Positions 1 to 11,156 of a stretch of DNA of 64,000 bases are shown one piece after another. Both the position numbers and the translations under genes were made by a program. The DNA is taken from assembly GCA_011634665.1 (NCBI GenBank), contig WAEK01000004.1, forward strand, positions 1,144,001 to 1,208,000, written 5' to 3'. Below the pieces are notes generated by a model. It made no database searches. It was not told where the DNA came from and saw nothing but the letters and a program-made list of their open reading frames with translations. Origin of the DNA: Mortierella sp. BCC40632. Taxonomy: Eukaryota > Mortierellomycota > Mortierellomycetes > Mortierellales > Mortierellaceae. Position 1 is the first letter of the stretch; each line of letters begins with the position of its first letter.

Positions 1-74
1 GAAAATGAAAGAGTTGGTTGCAACAACTGTTGTTAGCCCCCCCCCCTCCCCTTTCTTTCTCTACTCGTTCTTAC

Positions 75-733
75 CTAGCCAACAAAATGTTAAAGGCGAG
101 CTCTTCCGCACTGGGCAGGGCTGTGCCCGCAGCGGAGGCGGCCTTGCGTAGCTCCGTAAACTCTGTCTCGATTTCCTACTCAGCAATAAAATGTTTTTTT
201 TTTTTTTTTTTTTGCGCGGAAAAAAGAGCGGGAAACACCAAAAAGTTTTCCGTTGTTTAGTCTGTTCTTTTCTTGGTTTTGGCCATCCTCCCATCCTCCC
301 TTCTTTTCTCCACCCGTTACTAACCACACAAACAGTGGTAAGGTCATTACACCTAGCCAAGTTGGTTCGATCCAACCTGCACTTCCACCTTATCCCGCAG
401 GATATCCGTTCGTTCTTTCATTCATATGCCGCTGCCCTGCATTGTTGTTGAAATTTTTTTTCCCTCTCCCTCCACTTTTTTCCTCCCTTTTTCTTTTTCT
501 CTCCCTTTGGTCCCTGCGCCTTACCTTGGCCATCTCCTCAGGCAGCTTGTAGTCTGCAAGACGGAGGACACTAATGTACTTGCGGAACTCCCGAAGTTGT
601 TCCTCAGAAGGTTCCTGTCCCTCGTGAGTTTCTCCCGACTGCAACGTGATTGCACAGTCAACCTAATGCCGTAACAACAAATAAGGCAACGGGAGGTGAA
701 AGGTTTGTTCCTTGTAGCTCTCCACATTCCCGC

Positions 734-770
<37 letters not shown>

Positions 771-2795
771 CCAGGTGAACAAGTACTTACGGGAACCAGT
801 GATTTGCCAAAAGACACAATCAACAAGGAAATGTCTGTCTGGAATTCAAGATTGTTGAATGGGAACACATAGTTGAGAGTTTGGTATATGCTGACGTCGG
901 TCACGGCCTTGAGGTTTTTGACCCCTGTTCATCAAATAATAGACGCTGTGTGAGTGGTGTGTAGTATGGGTTTTTACAAGTCCGAAGGACCAAGCAAACA
1001 AGAGAGAGAGAGAGAGAGAGAGAAAAAAAGGAGGAGGGCCTCATTTGTCAATACGTTGGCTAGTGTACCTTTCTCGACCAAAGTTCCCTCCTCCATGACC
1101 GATTCGTCAAGGATTAGATTGGTGCCCTTTGTCACCTGGAGGACACCGGACAAGAGTTGTTCATCACCGCGAGGAAAGAAGAAATGGTCGTTCAAATCCC
1201 GAAGCGTCATGGGCCGGCCATGAACCTTGGGGAGTACATTGTTCATGACTCGAGCGAGGTTCGAGAAAACAGGGGACTGAGCAACGTTGTCCATCAAGTT
1301 TAGGCTAAGCTTTCCAATAGCGGCCCCACTAGGTCTCGAGTACCTGTAAAGTCGTACGAAGAGGAAAAAAAAAATCGGCAACGGTTGCGGAGGACGAAAA
1401 AAGAAACGATACACAGTGAGTATCAAGGTGATCGAGAGGTGTCACACGGTTTCCACATCAGGGTCTGACATGGTACATTTAGTACAATGATACAACGCTT
1501 ACACTCTCGACAAAAAGTGCAATAGCACTAGCTCCGCCGCCAACATATCTCCTCGCACCGCAGTCGAAATGTACTGCAGAAGTTCCTGTCTGACTCTCTT
1601 GGCATGCTCCACACAATGACGGATGTCGCTTTCTTGAGGTACACCAGTCAGACTCAGCTCAGGGTGTCCATGGTCCATTACCTTGTGCATGAGAATTGCG
1701 TGGACAGTAGGCACACGAGGCCCATCTGCGGATTCGTCATCAAAACCGAACGAATCACCAGCCACACTACAGGACAGATACACTTTTTGTATTAGCAAAT
1801 CTGGATCGTTCCGGTAGCAAAAGAAAAATTCTGTGGAGTATCGCGCGACAGCTACATTCGCTTACACTCTGTCATTTGCTCCCAAGACACCGATCACTTC
1901 AACCGTGTCTGTCACTCCAATGGAAACATCGGCCGAGTGTGTCTTGACAACAGCTGCAAAGTGATCTGCACCTGGGAAAGGATATCTTTCCTGAATCACT
2001 TTGGAATTCGAAGAGTTGTCAATCTTCAAATCTATGACGAGATAAGGCTATGCGTGAGATATTCTTTTCCTTTTTACAACGAGTACCAATATCTGTCCTC
2101 AGGATTTGTATAGGAGGGTGCGGGGTGTACCTTGCAACGCGCCGTCTAGATTTTTTCCAGATCCTTTCTCGTGATCCTTGACCCATTGTGTCTCTCCTGG
2201 AACGGAGACGCAATAGTAGCTATTTCTCAAGTCAACAATTTCCTCAATGGCATTCCCACTGTCAAACTACAAAAGAAGAAGAAGAAGAAACGCACGCGCA
2301 GGCGCAAATGGTAAATGACAAATCCCGTTCAAAATGCATTGAAAAGAAATGTAAGAAAAAGAAATCCGCCTTTCCGTCCGGTCAGTACCTGTTCATCCAG
2401 AGGGCCATCAGAGTATCTATGACAAACCAGGGACTATGAGATTGCAAAAACGTCAAGATAATATCAGTGTGCTGTAGAAAAGGCTCAGAGCCACGTAAAG
2501 TCGAGTGTTGTGGTATTGTCCTGAAGATATGAATGATATATAGGTACCTCCTCGCCATTTGGCTCCTTTGTCATGGTAGATGCAAAGAGTGCTACTTCCT
2601 GGGAAAGCTCTGTATCCTGGACCATACACCGAAACCTCACGAGCGAATACAAGGGGAGCTTATCGACCGAACGCGCATCCAACAATGGGATCTACAAGCA
2701 ATGGTCCAAAAGGGACAAAAAAAAATATAATATATACAAATTTAAAAATTTTAATACGATGGTTGATTTTGAGACCGCAAAAGAGTAGAGAGAGG

Positions 2796-2837
<42 letters not shown>

Positions 2838-3178
2838 TTGAGATGCGGAGGAAACATTTATTACCTGAAGAAGCTTCTCTCGAGTATCGAAAAGTCCCTG
2901 AAAGTGTTCTGGGACTCCAAAATCTTCATTTTCGTTGGACTGACCCCTCTTCCAATTTTTGGCTTTTGATACAATGAGACCCCAAAAAAAAAAAAAAAAA
3001 AAATATAAATATTTAAAATGCAAAGGTGGTCCATGTCAGTCTGAGGCCCAATCCAATGACCAACATTTAATGCATCAACTATTTTCTTTCCGTATCCAGT
3101 CGGTTCTCCAAAAAGGGGAGGCATTGTACCAAAGAGTTCCTGAATGGTGTCGAGAGGTCGATCGATAATAGTCTGCAT
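75..3178 (-). CDS. MCMBP: Mini-chromosome maintenance complex-binding protein (3'-partial)
   Basis: MCMBP binds MCM2-7 and helps unload or assemble the replicative helicase in the nucleus. Eleven exons fit in phase: 3178-3061, 2962-2865, 2691-2548, 2471-2389, 2258-2131, 2031-1866, 1766-1503, 1343-1069, 924-791, 662-525 and 175-75, giving about 549 residues. Family landmarks are the N-terminal RPLDTIQELF, LVRFRCMVQD, SYYCVSVPGETQWVKD, RYPFPGADHFAAVVK, GDMLAAELVLLHFLS, GVLQVTKGTNLILDE and LEFQTDISLLIVSFGKSLVP blocks. The start is the ATG at 3178, just before the conserved N-terminus. The exon at 75-175 ends in a good donor in mid-codon, so a short last exon probably lies left of the window. The weakest junctions are the first donor (3061) and the exon 3/exon 4 splice (2548/2471), where sequence conservation is low. 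Long A tracts on the plus strand fall in introns. Confidence 0.88.
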
Positions 3179-3509
3179 GATGGTAGTCGCTCCAGTTAGT
3201 GGCAAATGGCTGAGAGAGATGGCTGATCCTTCTACTGGGGTGTTTGCATCAATATGAAAAAAAAAAAAGTGTGACTGGCACACGTCCTTTCTCGGCGAAG
3301 CTCCGTGCCCACAAACCCAATGTCCGAGTCTCTCTCTCTCTCTTTTCGCACACAGATCCTGAGCTCTCTCTCGCACACACACACAGACACCATCCAACAA
3401 GTAGAAAGATCAAAATTCCCCTTGAACAGATCCGGTTTTTTGTTTTATTACTCTCCAAAAAAAAACTTGTTTGATCGGTTTGGTATTACACAAGTGCCTC
3501 AGACTATGC

Positions 3510-5701
3510 TTAGAATGTCTTTGTGTGAACGACGCTTGGTCCTCCCTCGTTGTAGTCAACCTTATTAATGTAGTTGCGTGGATCTGGGAAGATCAGCTAG
3601 TAACGAGGCAATAAAAAAAAAAATAAAAAAATAAAAAAAAAATAAAGCCAAATGACAAAGGAAATGTTAAAAAAATCCAGTTTCAGGGAGAAGAAAGAGT
3701 AGAAAAAGAAGAAAAAAACTAAACACCCTTCTCTCTGTTACTCACCTTGGCGACAATCTCGGCCCCCAAGAATCCAGCATGAACAATCGAGTCCTTCAAA
3801 GCTGGGAAATAATCGGGCACCTTCAGGAATTTGACATCACGAACCTGGAATTCTCCAAAGTTCTCTGATACCGCCAACGACCTTTCAATCTCGTACTGAA
3901 TTCGTCCTTGGAGACCTATTTTTTTTTTTTTTTTTTTTTTTTTTGAAACAGTGCGTAACATGTAATCCATCATTAGTCACTGTCTCTGTGTTATCATAAA
4001 AGTGAGAGTTGAGGGTAGTTCAAGAAGCAAGTAACCTTACCTTTCATTTGGCATGAGCCTCCAGTGAGAATGATGGCCTCCCACAGTGACGGGCGCTTCT
4101 CGGCTTTGCAAGAAAACACTGCGGCCTGGACAGCATCAATCAGAGTAAGAGCTCGCTTCCCAACAAGGTCGGGGTTGAACAAGGGCTCCGCTGCCTTGTA
4201 TCGAGCAGCGCCTACTGTAAACTAAAGGTGGAAAAAGACAAACAAACAAGGATAGTAGGATGAATTTTGGTAAGATTGCATGGTTCAGCCAACAAAAGAA
4301 GCAAAGAGGTCAAAAGTCCAGCCGAGATCGTACCTTCTTTCCATTGTATTCAACTTCCACTCTAGCCTTGCTCTCTTTCTCCTCTGGTGTCAAGATTCGG
4401 CAGACGTCAGATTCTTTCAGGAACCTTGCAAACTCAAGGTCTAATGGTTGACCATATTCCCGTACCAATTGCGTGTCTGCCTTGAGTTGCTCCAAAAAGT
4501 AGGCGTCAAAGTCTGCACCTGCAATAGGGATGGACTGAATAGCATTGCGCTGGATCTGTGTCTCGATGATAGGGGTGATTTCTACATACCCAACCAAAAT
4601 TAATCGAGTTAATATGTTGGACCTCTCACCTCACCAGTTCTCTCAGGTAAAAACACAAAAAAAGTAGAGAACGTCTCGATGTACCTGTTGAGTTGTGGCC
4701 AATGTTGATGACAAGTCCTGTGATAGCACCGCATCCATAAAGAATCATCAACGACTCTTCGGCGAGGTACAATCCTGGGACATTAAAGTTCTCGAAAAAG
4801 ATTTGTGTGATACGCTCATGCTCTTCCTTGGTCCATTCCGATGGGACGACCATTAACACGGGTGAAGCATTCCTTGATCGCTTAATTCCAAGTTCTCTGA
4901 ACAACACATGGCGCCTGTATAACCCCCTCCCCCCAGAATGACAGGTATAATAGAAGGATTCAAGGTCAGGATCAAGCAATTTTGATCTTGTAAAATAATT
5001 CAGCTCTGCAAAAGAAAGAGCTCCACATAGCGCTCGACGAGAAGAACTTGCCAGAGTGCCTCCATTGCAGCCCAGTCCTTGACGATACCATCCTGAATAG
5101 GTGTCGAGATGGTGAGTTCACTCTCTGGGTATTGTTGCATTGCCTCTGACAGGGAAGATCCACAGTAGTAGACTGTTTGTGGTTTATCCGATTCCTGATC
5201 TTTAGCCTGCTCTCCTTGCTTTTCTTGAGAGTCCTCTGTAGATGGTGCTGTTGCCATGGCTGTGCTCTCATCCTCCGATTTCTCGACCTTGATCTCTGTG
5301 CTATCAGAGCCATCCTGCTGGCTCGAATCAGCCTTTTCTTTTTCAGTTGACTCTGCCGCATCTGCTGGGGTCTCGTCCATAGGCTCGTGAGAGACAACCC
5401 TTACACCGACCAGCGAACGGATGGTCTATAGTAAGGATGATATGGAAATCGGGAGGGTATGGCTATTAGACAGCATCCCCTGTTGCGGACCAAAATTTTA
5501 GGTAGCATCAGGTCTTCAGGGGAATTGCAACCAAAATGAAAAAAAAGAAAAAAAAAAAAAGAAGCCCCTCCCCCCTCCAGCAAGAGTCAATGGGATGCGT
5601 ACAACGCTTGGAGGCTTGTTGGTGTCGATGACATTGATTCCAGCTTTAGTATTCCATGATCCAGAATGGAGAACGACAAAGTTTTCTTCCTTGAGCGCCA
5701 T
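3510..5701 (-). CDS. Actin-related protein, Arp9-like (SWI/SNF-RSC type)
   Basis: Nuclear actin-related protein. Arp9 pairs with Arp7 in yeast SWI/SNF and RSC remodellers. Seven exons (5701-5603, 5425-5052, 4914-4685, 4581-4334, 4221-4041, 3915-3746, 3596-3510) give 462 residues, close to Arp9 length. Actin-fold blocks: ENFVVLHSGSWNTKAGI at the N-terminus, PIQDGIVKDWAAMEALW, VLMVVPSEWTKEEHERI, GLVINIGH, ITPIIE, IILTGGSCQMKGLQGRI, and a C-terminal VDYNEGGPSVVHTKTF. A Glu/Ser/Ala-rich acidic insert of about 60 residues lies in exon 2 (about 5200-5380). Exon 2 ends at a GC donor (CTG|GCAAGT), and only this choice restores ALWRHVLFREL in frame. Start is the ATG at 5701. Arp9 is favoured over Arp4 or Arp8 by size and by the VLFREL segment, but the subclass is inferred. 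Confidence 0.85.
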
Positions 5702-6228
5702 CTCCAAAAAAAATATTCTCGAGTGTCGAAGCCTTGGTCTCCGAGAGGGGAATGGATGAGAGTTGATCTTTTGCGAGGCGCGAATGTAGACAGAAAAAAG
5801 CTGTCTGGAAAATGATACACGTGATATATTGTACAGTCAGTCGGCGTTCCCAGATGCCAAGGCGAATACGCGAGACTGAAGCTCCTGGTTTGGTGCCTGT
5901 GAGGTGATGACAGAGGATCAAGAGTACGGATGGAGTTTCTCATCGTAGCTGTGTCTCTCCTACCGCTCTTCCTCCTCTTCCTCCTTCTCCTCTTGTTCTC
6001 CCCCCTCTTTGGTGGTAGACATCCTGACGCTATTGCAGGTCCTCTCCCAAAGTGCGAGCGCATATTTGGTGACTTGCAAACCCCTAATCTTAGCTCCTGG
6101 CTCTTTCACTCATCTCTTCTCATTCATCTCTGCACTCTGCATCATCTTCTGGACACCAATCCTAATATACCGTCTGCCAGACCACATCATACAAAGAGTC
6201 ATAGTAGTTTCAACTCGGCCGATCCACC
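5702..6228. promoter_or_regulatory. Divergent intergenic region between the Arp gene and TVP23
   Basis: About 530 bp separate two head-to-head start codons, so both promoters should lie here. A pyrimidine-rich plus-strand tract (about 5950-6010) sits closer to the Arp side, and a long C/T-rich stretch continues to the TVP23 start. I see no clear TATA box and no additional gene. Confidence 0.4.
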
Positions 6229-7609
6229 ATGGTAACCATACCCTTGTTCCCATCGAAGCTAGGCCCTACCGAATAGCTCCCTCTCAACCTCTTTACTCCA
6301 GGAACATGGCTGCCCAAGCTGTTATTAACAAGTGTCCACCACTGTGCTCCTCTTTTTTTTTTTTTTTTCCAACATTGCTTGGCATTTCTTAATGCACGTC
6401 TCTAGGCGAATACCGATAGACAAAATCTCTTGTCAGATGCACAACCAATGGGCGTCAATAACCTGGAGCCCGATCTGGAGGCTGGACAACAACCTTCCAT
6501 TCTGAAACAGTCGAGGTAAGCTGCCAGGACATCCAGTCAAGTTTGTCATCGACCAATGACAAGAGACCCAGGAGTGCGATTATGGATATCCATTGCAAAC
6601 ATCAATCTCAACGTTAGCCAACCGACATCGCTGTGGGCCAGGATATATCAAGCTCTCTAGAACAATACTTTGCAAAGGGACGATTTAACCAAGCAGCATG
6701 GATTAGCGCTACTGGAGACATGGACCTTTTTATCTTTCAGCCCTGGGGCTGTCCTATGGATGGATAGGCAGTGACTTGAGGAGACCCATGGTGATCTATA
6801 GAACGCAAGACTCATCACCAGTGTCCTTCTCTTCTTATACTCCCCAATTTACAACCTCTTTTAGCCATCCAGTGTGTCTCATTTTCCACTTTCTTTTCAG
6901 GACAGCAGCCATCTGCATCTACTTTTTCGGCACATGGGTGACCAGCAACTTTGTTCTGATTTTCGTCCTCTGCGTCCTGATGCTTGTCTTTGACTTTTGG
7001 ACGGTCAAGAACATTTCTGGACGACTCTTGGTTGGATTGCGTTGGTGGAGTGAGAACAAGGACGATGGCACGACCACATGGCTCTTTGAGTCGCGCGACG
7101 TAGGTTTATGGCCTTTTTTTTTTTTTTTTTGCATCCCGCATCCCGCATCCCGCATCCAAATACCCATGTTCGCTTTTTTTTTTGTGCTATTGTTGTTGTT
7201 TTTACTGCGGCGGTCTTTATGGTCATGTCTTTATCGATTCTGTTCTCACTCTCAACATTCATTTTTTTTTCCCTTTCCTCCTTATTTCTCTCTTTCACAG
7301 CCAAGCCGACCATTAAATGCTGTCGACTCTCGTCTCTTCTGGACAGGACTTTATGTTGCACCTGCAATCTGGATCTTTTTCGGTGTGATCTGTATCCTGA
7401 CCTTCAAACTTCAATGGTTGTTGATCGTCGCTGTTGCTTTGGCACTCAACTTTGCTAATGTGATTGGATATACACAATGTGATAAGGATGCAAAGCAAAA
7501 GTGGGCCACAGGATTTGCTTCCAATATGCTTGGAGGCTCTGGCACTGGTGGCGTTGTTGGCGGATTGATGAGCCGAGGTATTTCTCGTTTGGCAAGATCG
7601 ATCTATTGA
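6229..7609 (+). CDS. TVP23: Golgi apparatus membrane protein TVP23
   Basis: TVP23/FAM18 proteins are small multi-pass membrane proteins of the late Golgi with a role in vesicle traffic. Four exons fit in phase: 6229-6231, 6406-6515, 6865-7099 and 7301-7609 (218 residues). Landmarks are SSHPVCLIFHFLFRTAAI, LVFDFWTVKNISGRLLVGLRWW, a WLFESRD|PSRPLNAVDSRLFW junction and the C-terminal NVIGYTQCDKDAKQKW. Four hydrophobic segments are visible. The proposed first coding exon is only the ATG (CACCATG|GTAACC). This is the sole upstream choice I found that matches the phase of the next acceptor with a good donor, but it is the least certain part. The 349-bp second intron is long for this locus. A (GCATCCC)n repeat and a T tract fill the third intron. 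Confidence 0.9.
7131..7157 (+). repeat. Tandem heptamer (GCATCCC)n in TVP23 intron 3
   Basis: Just under four units of GCATCCC follow an intronic T tract. Purely structural; no function is implied. Confidence 0.9.
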
Positions 7610-7884
7610 AGAAGAGGGAGACAAGAGCTTTTTAGGGATTTACAATTATGCTGCTGTGTCATTCAAGTTTGAATAATTAAAAAAAAAAAAAGACAGTAAG
7701 AAAGAATGACTTTATCTACCCTTTACTTTGCTGGTCGAAAATCAATGCTGCCAGCATTTGAATTTCTCTCTTGGGTCGAGTCGATCCTAAATTTTTATGG
7801 AGCACTTGATCTAGGGAAACGCATCCTTCAAGTATGCTAAAGGACAGCCGAGATCAGCATAGCTTTAGCCAAATAATTAGGGAC

Positions 7885-7940
7885 CCTTGTCTAGGCTCGC
7901 TTGTCTAGGATGGCTTATCTAAGACCGCCTGTCTAGGGAT
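7885..7940 (+). repeat. Short degenerate tandem repeat (CTTGTCTAGG-type)
   Basis: Four imperfect copies of a 14-15 bp unit built on TTGTCTAGG occur side by side, in the spacer between TVP23 and the reductase gene. It lies directly upstream of a larger minisatellite. No coding potential is convincing here. Confidence 0.7.
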
Positions 7941-7984
7941 GACAGCATTAGAGCATAAGAGAACTTTTAGTTTTACCGGACCGA

Positions 7985-8335
7985 TCGAGCCGAAGAAGGA
8001 GATCGAAAGCAAACGTAGCTCCAGTAGTCAAAGTAAGATATATTTCCATTTTTTGCTCTTTCGCGATCGGAAGGGCGACGGCCTGCACGCACGGACAGGA
8101 GGAGGGCGAAGAAGGAGGGCGAAAGCAAATATGGCTCTGGTAGTCAAGAACGATGATTTCTTTTTTTCCATTTTTTGCTCTTTCGCGATCGGAAGGACGA
8201 CGACCTACACGCGTGGACAGGAGGAGGGAGGAGAAGGGGATAGAAAGCAGACGTCGCTCTGGTACTCAAGAACGAATTCATTCTTTTTTCGCGATCGGAA
8301 GAACGACCTGCACGCGTGGACAAGAGAGGGAGTGC
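7985..8335 (+). repeat. Minisatellite, unit about 110-120 bp, upstream of the reductase gene
   Basis: A unit built around TTCGCGATCGGAAG, an A/C-rich GGACAGGAGGAGGG block and a GGTAGTCAAGAAC-like block recurs about three and a half times, with the last copy shortened. The units diverge by substitutions and small indels. The array ends about 70 bp before the reductase start codon, so it overlaps the likely promoter. Frames through the array are open, but their composition is repeat-driven and I do not call a gene. Confidence 0.8.
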
Positions 8336-8403
8336 GGGCTCAAAATTTGCGATTGGCTGGGAGGTGTTGAGTTCAACTGAAAAAAAAAAAAAAGAGTCGT
8401 CTC

Positions 8404-9820
8404 ATGATCTTCAGCATTTGTTTCAAGATGCATAAAAGCACATCTCGTCTCTCTTGTCTGCTCTCATCAGCACATGGTCAACACTACCATTTTTCTTCAT
8501 CCTCACCACTCACACCAGTATTATTCTCGCAACTGCTAAGACATAGTCCTCGCTATTCTTTACCGCCTGCTCTACTATCTCGTCGTCTTCACCAGCCCCT
8601 TTCTACCTATCCGTCAAAGGCATTTTCGTCCAATACTCCTCTGCACCGCCATACTCCAACCAGAATGGAAAACAACAGCGGATCTTCCCCAGCCAATGCA
8701 CAGGGTGGTGGCGTAATCTACGTGCAAGGTGTCCCCACAGCCAAAACCCGCCTAACCATTGGCGGTAATCTGTCCGTCTCGCCCATGGCTATCGGCACAT
8801 GGGCTTGGGGGGTAAGCTCGGCCCTTTTCTTTACTAAATGCCACGCTAGAGAGACCCCTGAGTGAACACAAAGAACTAGTTGGTCTAATAGAACCTATAT
8901 CATCTTTATCTTGGACAACGCACTGACAGGATTCGACATGGGGTTACAAGCCCGAGATGTTTGACGATATCGCGGCCACCTGGGATGCCCTCCAAGAAGA
9001 GTCAACGTCGGGAATCAATTTTTTTGACACAGCCGAAATTTATGGCCGAGGCGAGTCCGAGAGAATTATTGGTCAACTGCTGAAGAAGCAAAAGGCGAAA
9101 GAAGGGTACACAGAAGCTATGGCTCCCGTCATTGCAACCAAGTTTATTCCATTCCCATGGAAACTTTCCTACCCTGGATGCCTGCTCAGTGCACTCAAGG
9201 GATCTATTGAACGACTGGGAGTCGATGTTGTCGATCTTTACCAGATCCATGGGCCTATTCACCTCCGTAGTATTGAGGTTGTTGGTATGTTTCCTACTTT
9301 TGGCAGCGAGCAAAAGAGGAAGTGTTTTCGATTTTATTTTTTATTTATTTATTTGTTCGTTAGGTCAACTAACTTTGACCTCTTTCCATACCTTTTTGTT
9401 GGTCAAATGTATAGCGGATGCTCTTGCGGAAGCTGTTAAGCAAGGGTTGGTGAAGGCTGTAGGAGTCTCCAATTACTCGACTGACCAAATGGTTCGCATG
9501 CATACTGCACTTGCCAAGCACGGGATCCCACTAGCTTCGAACCAAGTTGAGTATTCTCTCCTTAGACGGTATCCAGAGACAAGTGGATTGATTGCCAAAT
9601 GTCATGAGCTAGGTGTTGCCGTACTTGCATACTCTCCACTAGGCATGGGTCGTCTGACTGGCAAGTACTCGGCCAGCAACCCACCTCCATCTAAAAGACG
9701 GTTCTCAAACTATCCAATGGAGCAGTTGACCCCACTTCTTGCTGCAATGGAAAAGATTTCCAAGGAACACAATGTCCCAATGTCCGCAGGTAGGCTGGAT
9801 GTTCTTTTTTTTTTTATTGC

Positions 9821-9881
<61 letters not shown>

Positions 9882-10103
9882 AGATATATCCCATGGCATC
9901 CTCTGACTAAACCTTTGATTCTCATAGTGGCCCTAAACTATACGATTTGCAAGGGTACCATTCCACTTGGAGGAGCCAGAAACCCAGAGCAAGCACGCCA
10001 AAATGCCAAGGCTTTGGGCTGGAGATTGACTGATGAAGAGATTGCCCAGCTTGAAGAACACTCACTTGTTGGAAACACGGGCTACTTTTGGCAGCACGGT
10101 TAA
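8404..10103 (+). CDS. Aldo-keto reductase, probably organelle-targeted
   Basis: NADPH-dependent oxidoreductase of the aldo-keto reductase superfamily; the substrate cannot be read from sequence. Four exons: 8404-8811, 8930-9284, 9415-9789 and 9928-10103, giving 437 residues. TIM-barrel landmarks are IGTWAWGDSTWGY, INFFDTAEIYGRGESERIIG (catalytic Asp and Tyr), IATKFIPFPWK (catalytic Lys), VDLYQIHGP (His), VGVSNYS, SNQVEYSLL, LAYSPLGMGRLTGKY and IPLGGARNPEQARQNAKALGW. About 95 residues precede the barrel. They are rich in Ser, Arg, Leu and His and almost free of acidic residues, which resembles a mitochondrial presequence. A second ATG at 8665 could give a shorter cytosolic form. The third intron contains a T homopolymer of roughly 45 bases. 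Confidence 0.92.
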
Positions 10104-10683
10104 ATAATCAAGTCAGAAAAAGCAAATCATTTTGAATGAAAGATAGAACATGGATTTTTTATATTTCAATTTCAGTGAGATGTGACTGCAGACCGCCTAT
10201 AAACGTCTCCTTGGCTGTCCATTTTAGGTTCCTATTGCTTTTTTACTACGTCCATCGTCCAGAAAGTACATTTGCCGCTCCACTGGTGCTTCATCAGCGT
10301 CCCCACTCGTTTTACATTGCGAGAGTGTGTGCTGACGCGTGATGCTTGATTGAGCGACTTCATCTCTAAACATGGTGTATGGATTACGCAAGATCCATTC
10401 TAAATGTTACGCTTGAGGCGTTACTCGATCTTTTTTTTTTTTGGCCAGCAGACCTACTTGCGACCGAGTTCATTGGCTACGGACATGGTCCTGATTAGGA
10501 ATCTGTAAATTGCTCAGGCTATCGGGTGACACCTATCTTCTACAGACTGGTGCTTCATCAGCGTCCCCACTCGTTTGCATTGTGAAAGTGGGTAATGGCG
10601 TGTGATGCCTGGTTGATTGGCCACATCGTTAAGAAATATGTTTATGCAGTAGACTTCACAAATCTCCTGGCATAGTTTTGATG

Positions 10684-10714
<31 letters not shown>

Positions 10715-10849
10715 TTATGACTGAGCTAATTGCACACTTGCATGTCCACTGACCATACCATTGCTTTGACTCTTTGCCTAGTTGAGAATGACATCTCGTG
10801 CCACGAGCTCGCAGACGAGTCGTCCATGGCTAGAAGCTATCAACTGTGA
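10104..10849. other. Spacer with retroelement debris and a direct repeat
   Basis: A 60-bp stretch at about 10190-10245 is nearly identical to 13907-13962, next to the broken gag, so it is debris of the same element. A separate direct repeat of about 75 bp occurs at about 10278-10350 and 10551-10620 (shared core CTTCATCAGCGTCCCCACTC). An A tract lies at 10684-10712. I see no intact gene. Confidence 0.6.
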
Positions 10850-11029
10850 CCGCAAAGCAGTGTTTCTTATCGAACAGAAAAAGTCAAGATCTCATCTCGT
10901 TAAGCCGCGGACTCGTTTCGTTAAGCCCGTACTAACTCCCTGTAAATGGCCGTTATCGAAACGAAACGTTAACGAAACGAAACGAGTTATCGAACGAAAT
11001 CCATCTCGTTGAGAAACACTGCCGCAAAG
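10850..11029. mobile_element. hAT-type MITE with 8-bp target site duplication
   Basis: The element spans 10858-11021 (164 bp). It starts CAGTGTTTCT and ends AGAAACACTG, a 10-bp perfect terminal inverted repeat with further subterminal symmetry. It is flanked on both sides by CCGCAAAG (10850-10857 and 11022-11029), a perfect 8-bp duplication. Eight-base duplications and CA(G)TG-type ends are hallmarks of the hAT superfamily. The interior is palindromic with repeated ACGAAAC motifs and has no transposase, so this is a non-autonomous miniature element. Confidence 0.85.
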
Positions 11030-11156
11030 GCGCTGCCTACTTTCTGGCGCTTGAGAACGTTCTTCAAGCGAAACCGGCAAACTACTACGAGAGTAGGGGG
11101 ATGGAAATTGCTACTAAAGTGGCTATAAGCCTATAACCCAAGAATAGGAAGGTTGG

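Noticed and set aside
330..400. tRNA-like stretch (GTGGTAAGG followed by GGTTCGATCC)
   Set aside because: The T-arm stem does not pair with a seven-base loop and no acceptor stem closes. It lies inside an MCMBP intron.
7939..8380. Two overlapping frames across the minisatellite
   Set aside because: Arg/Gly-rich translations follow the repeat unit, and neither frame is conserved between units.
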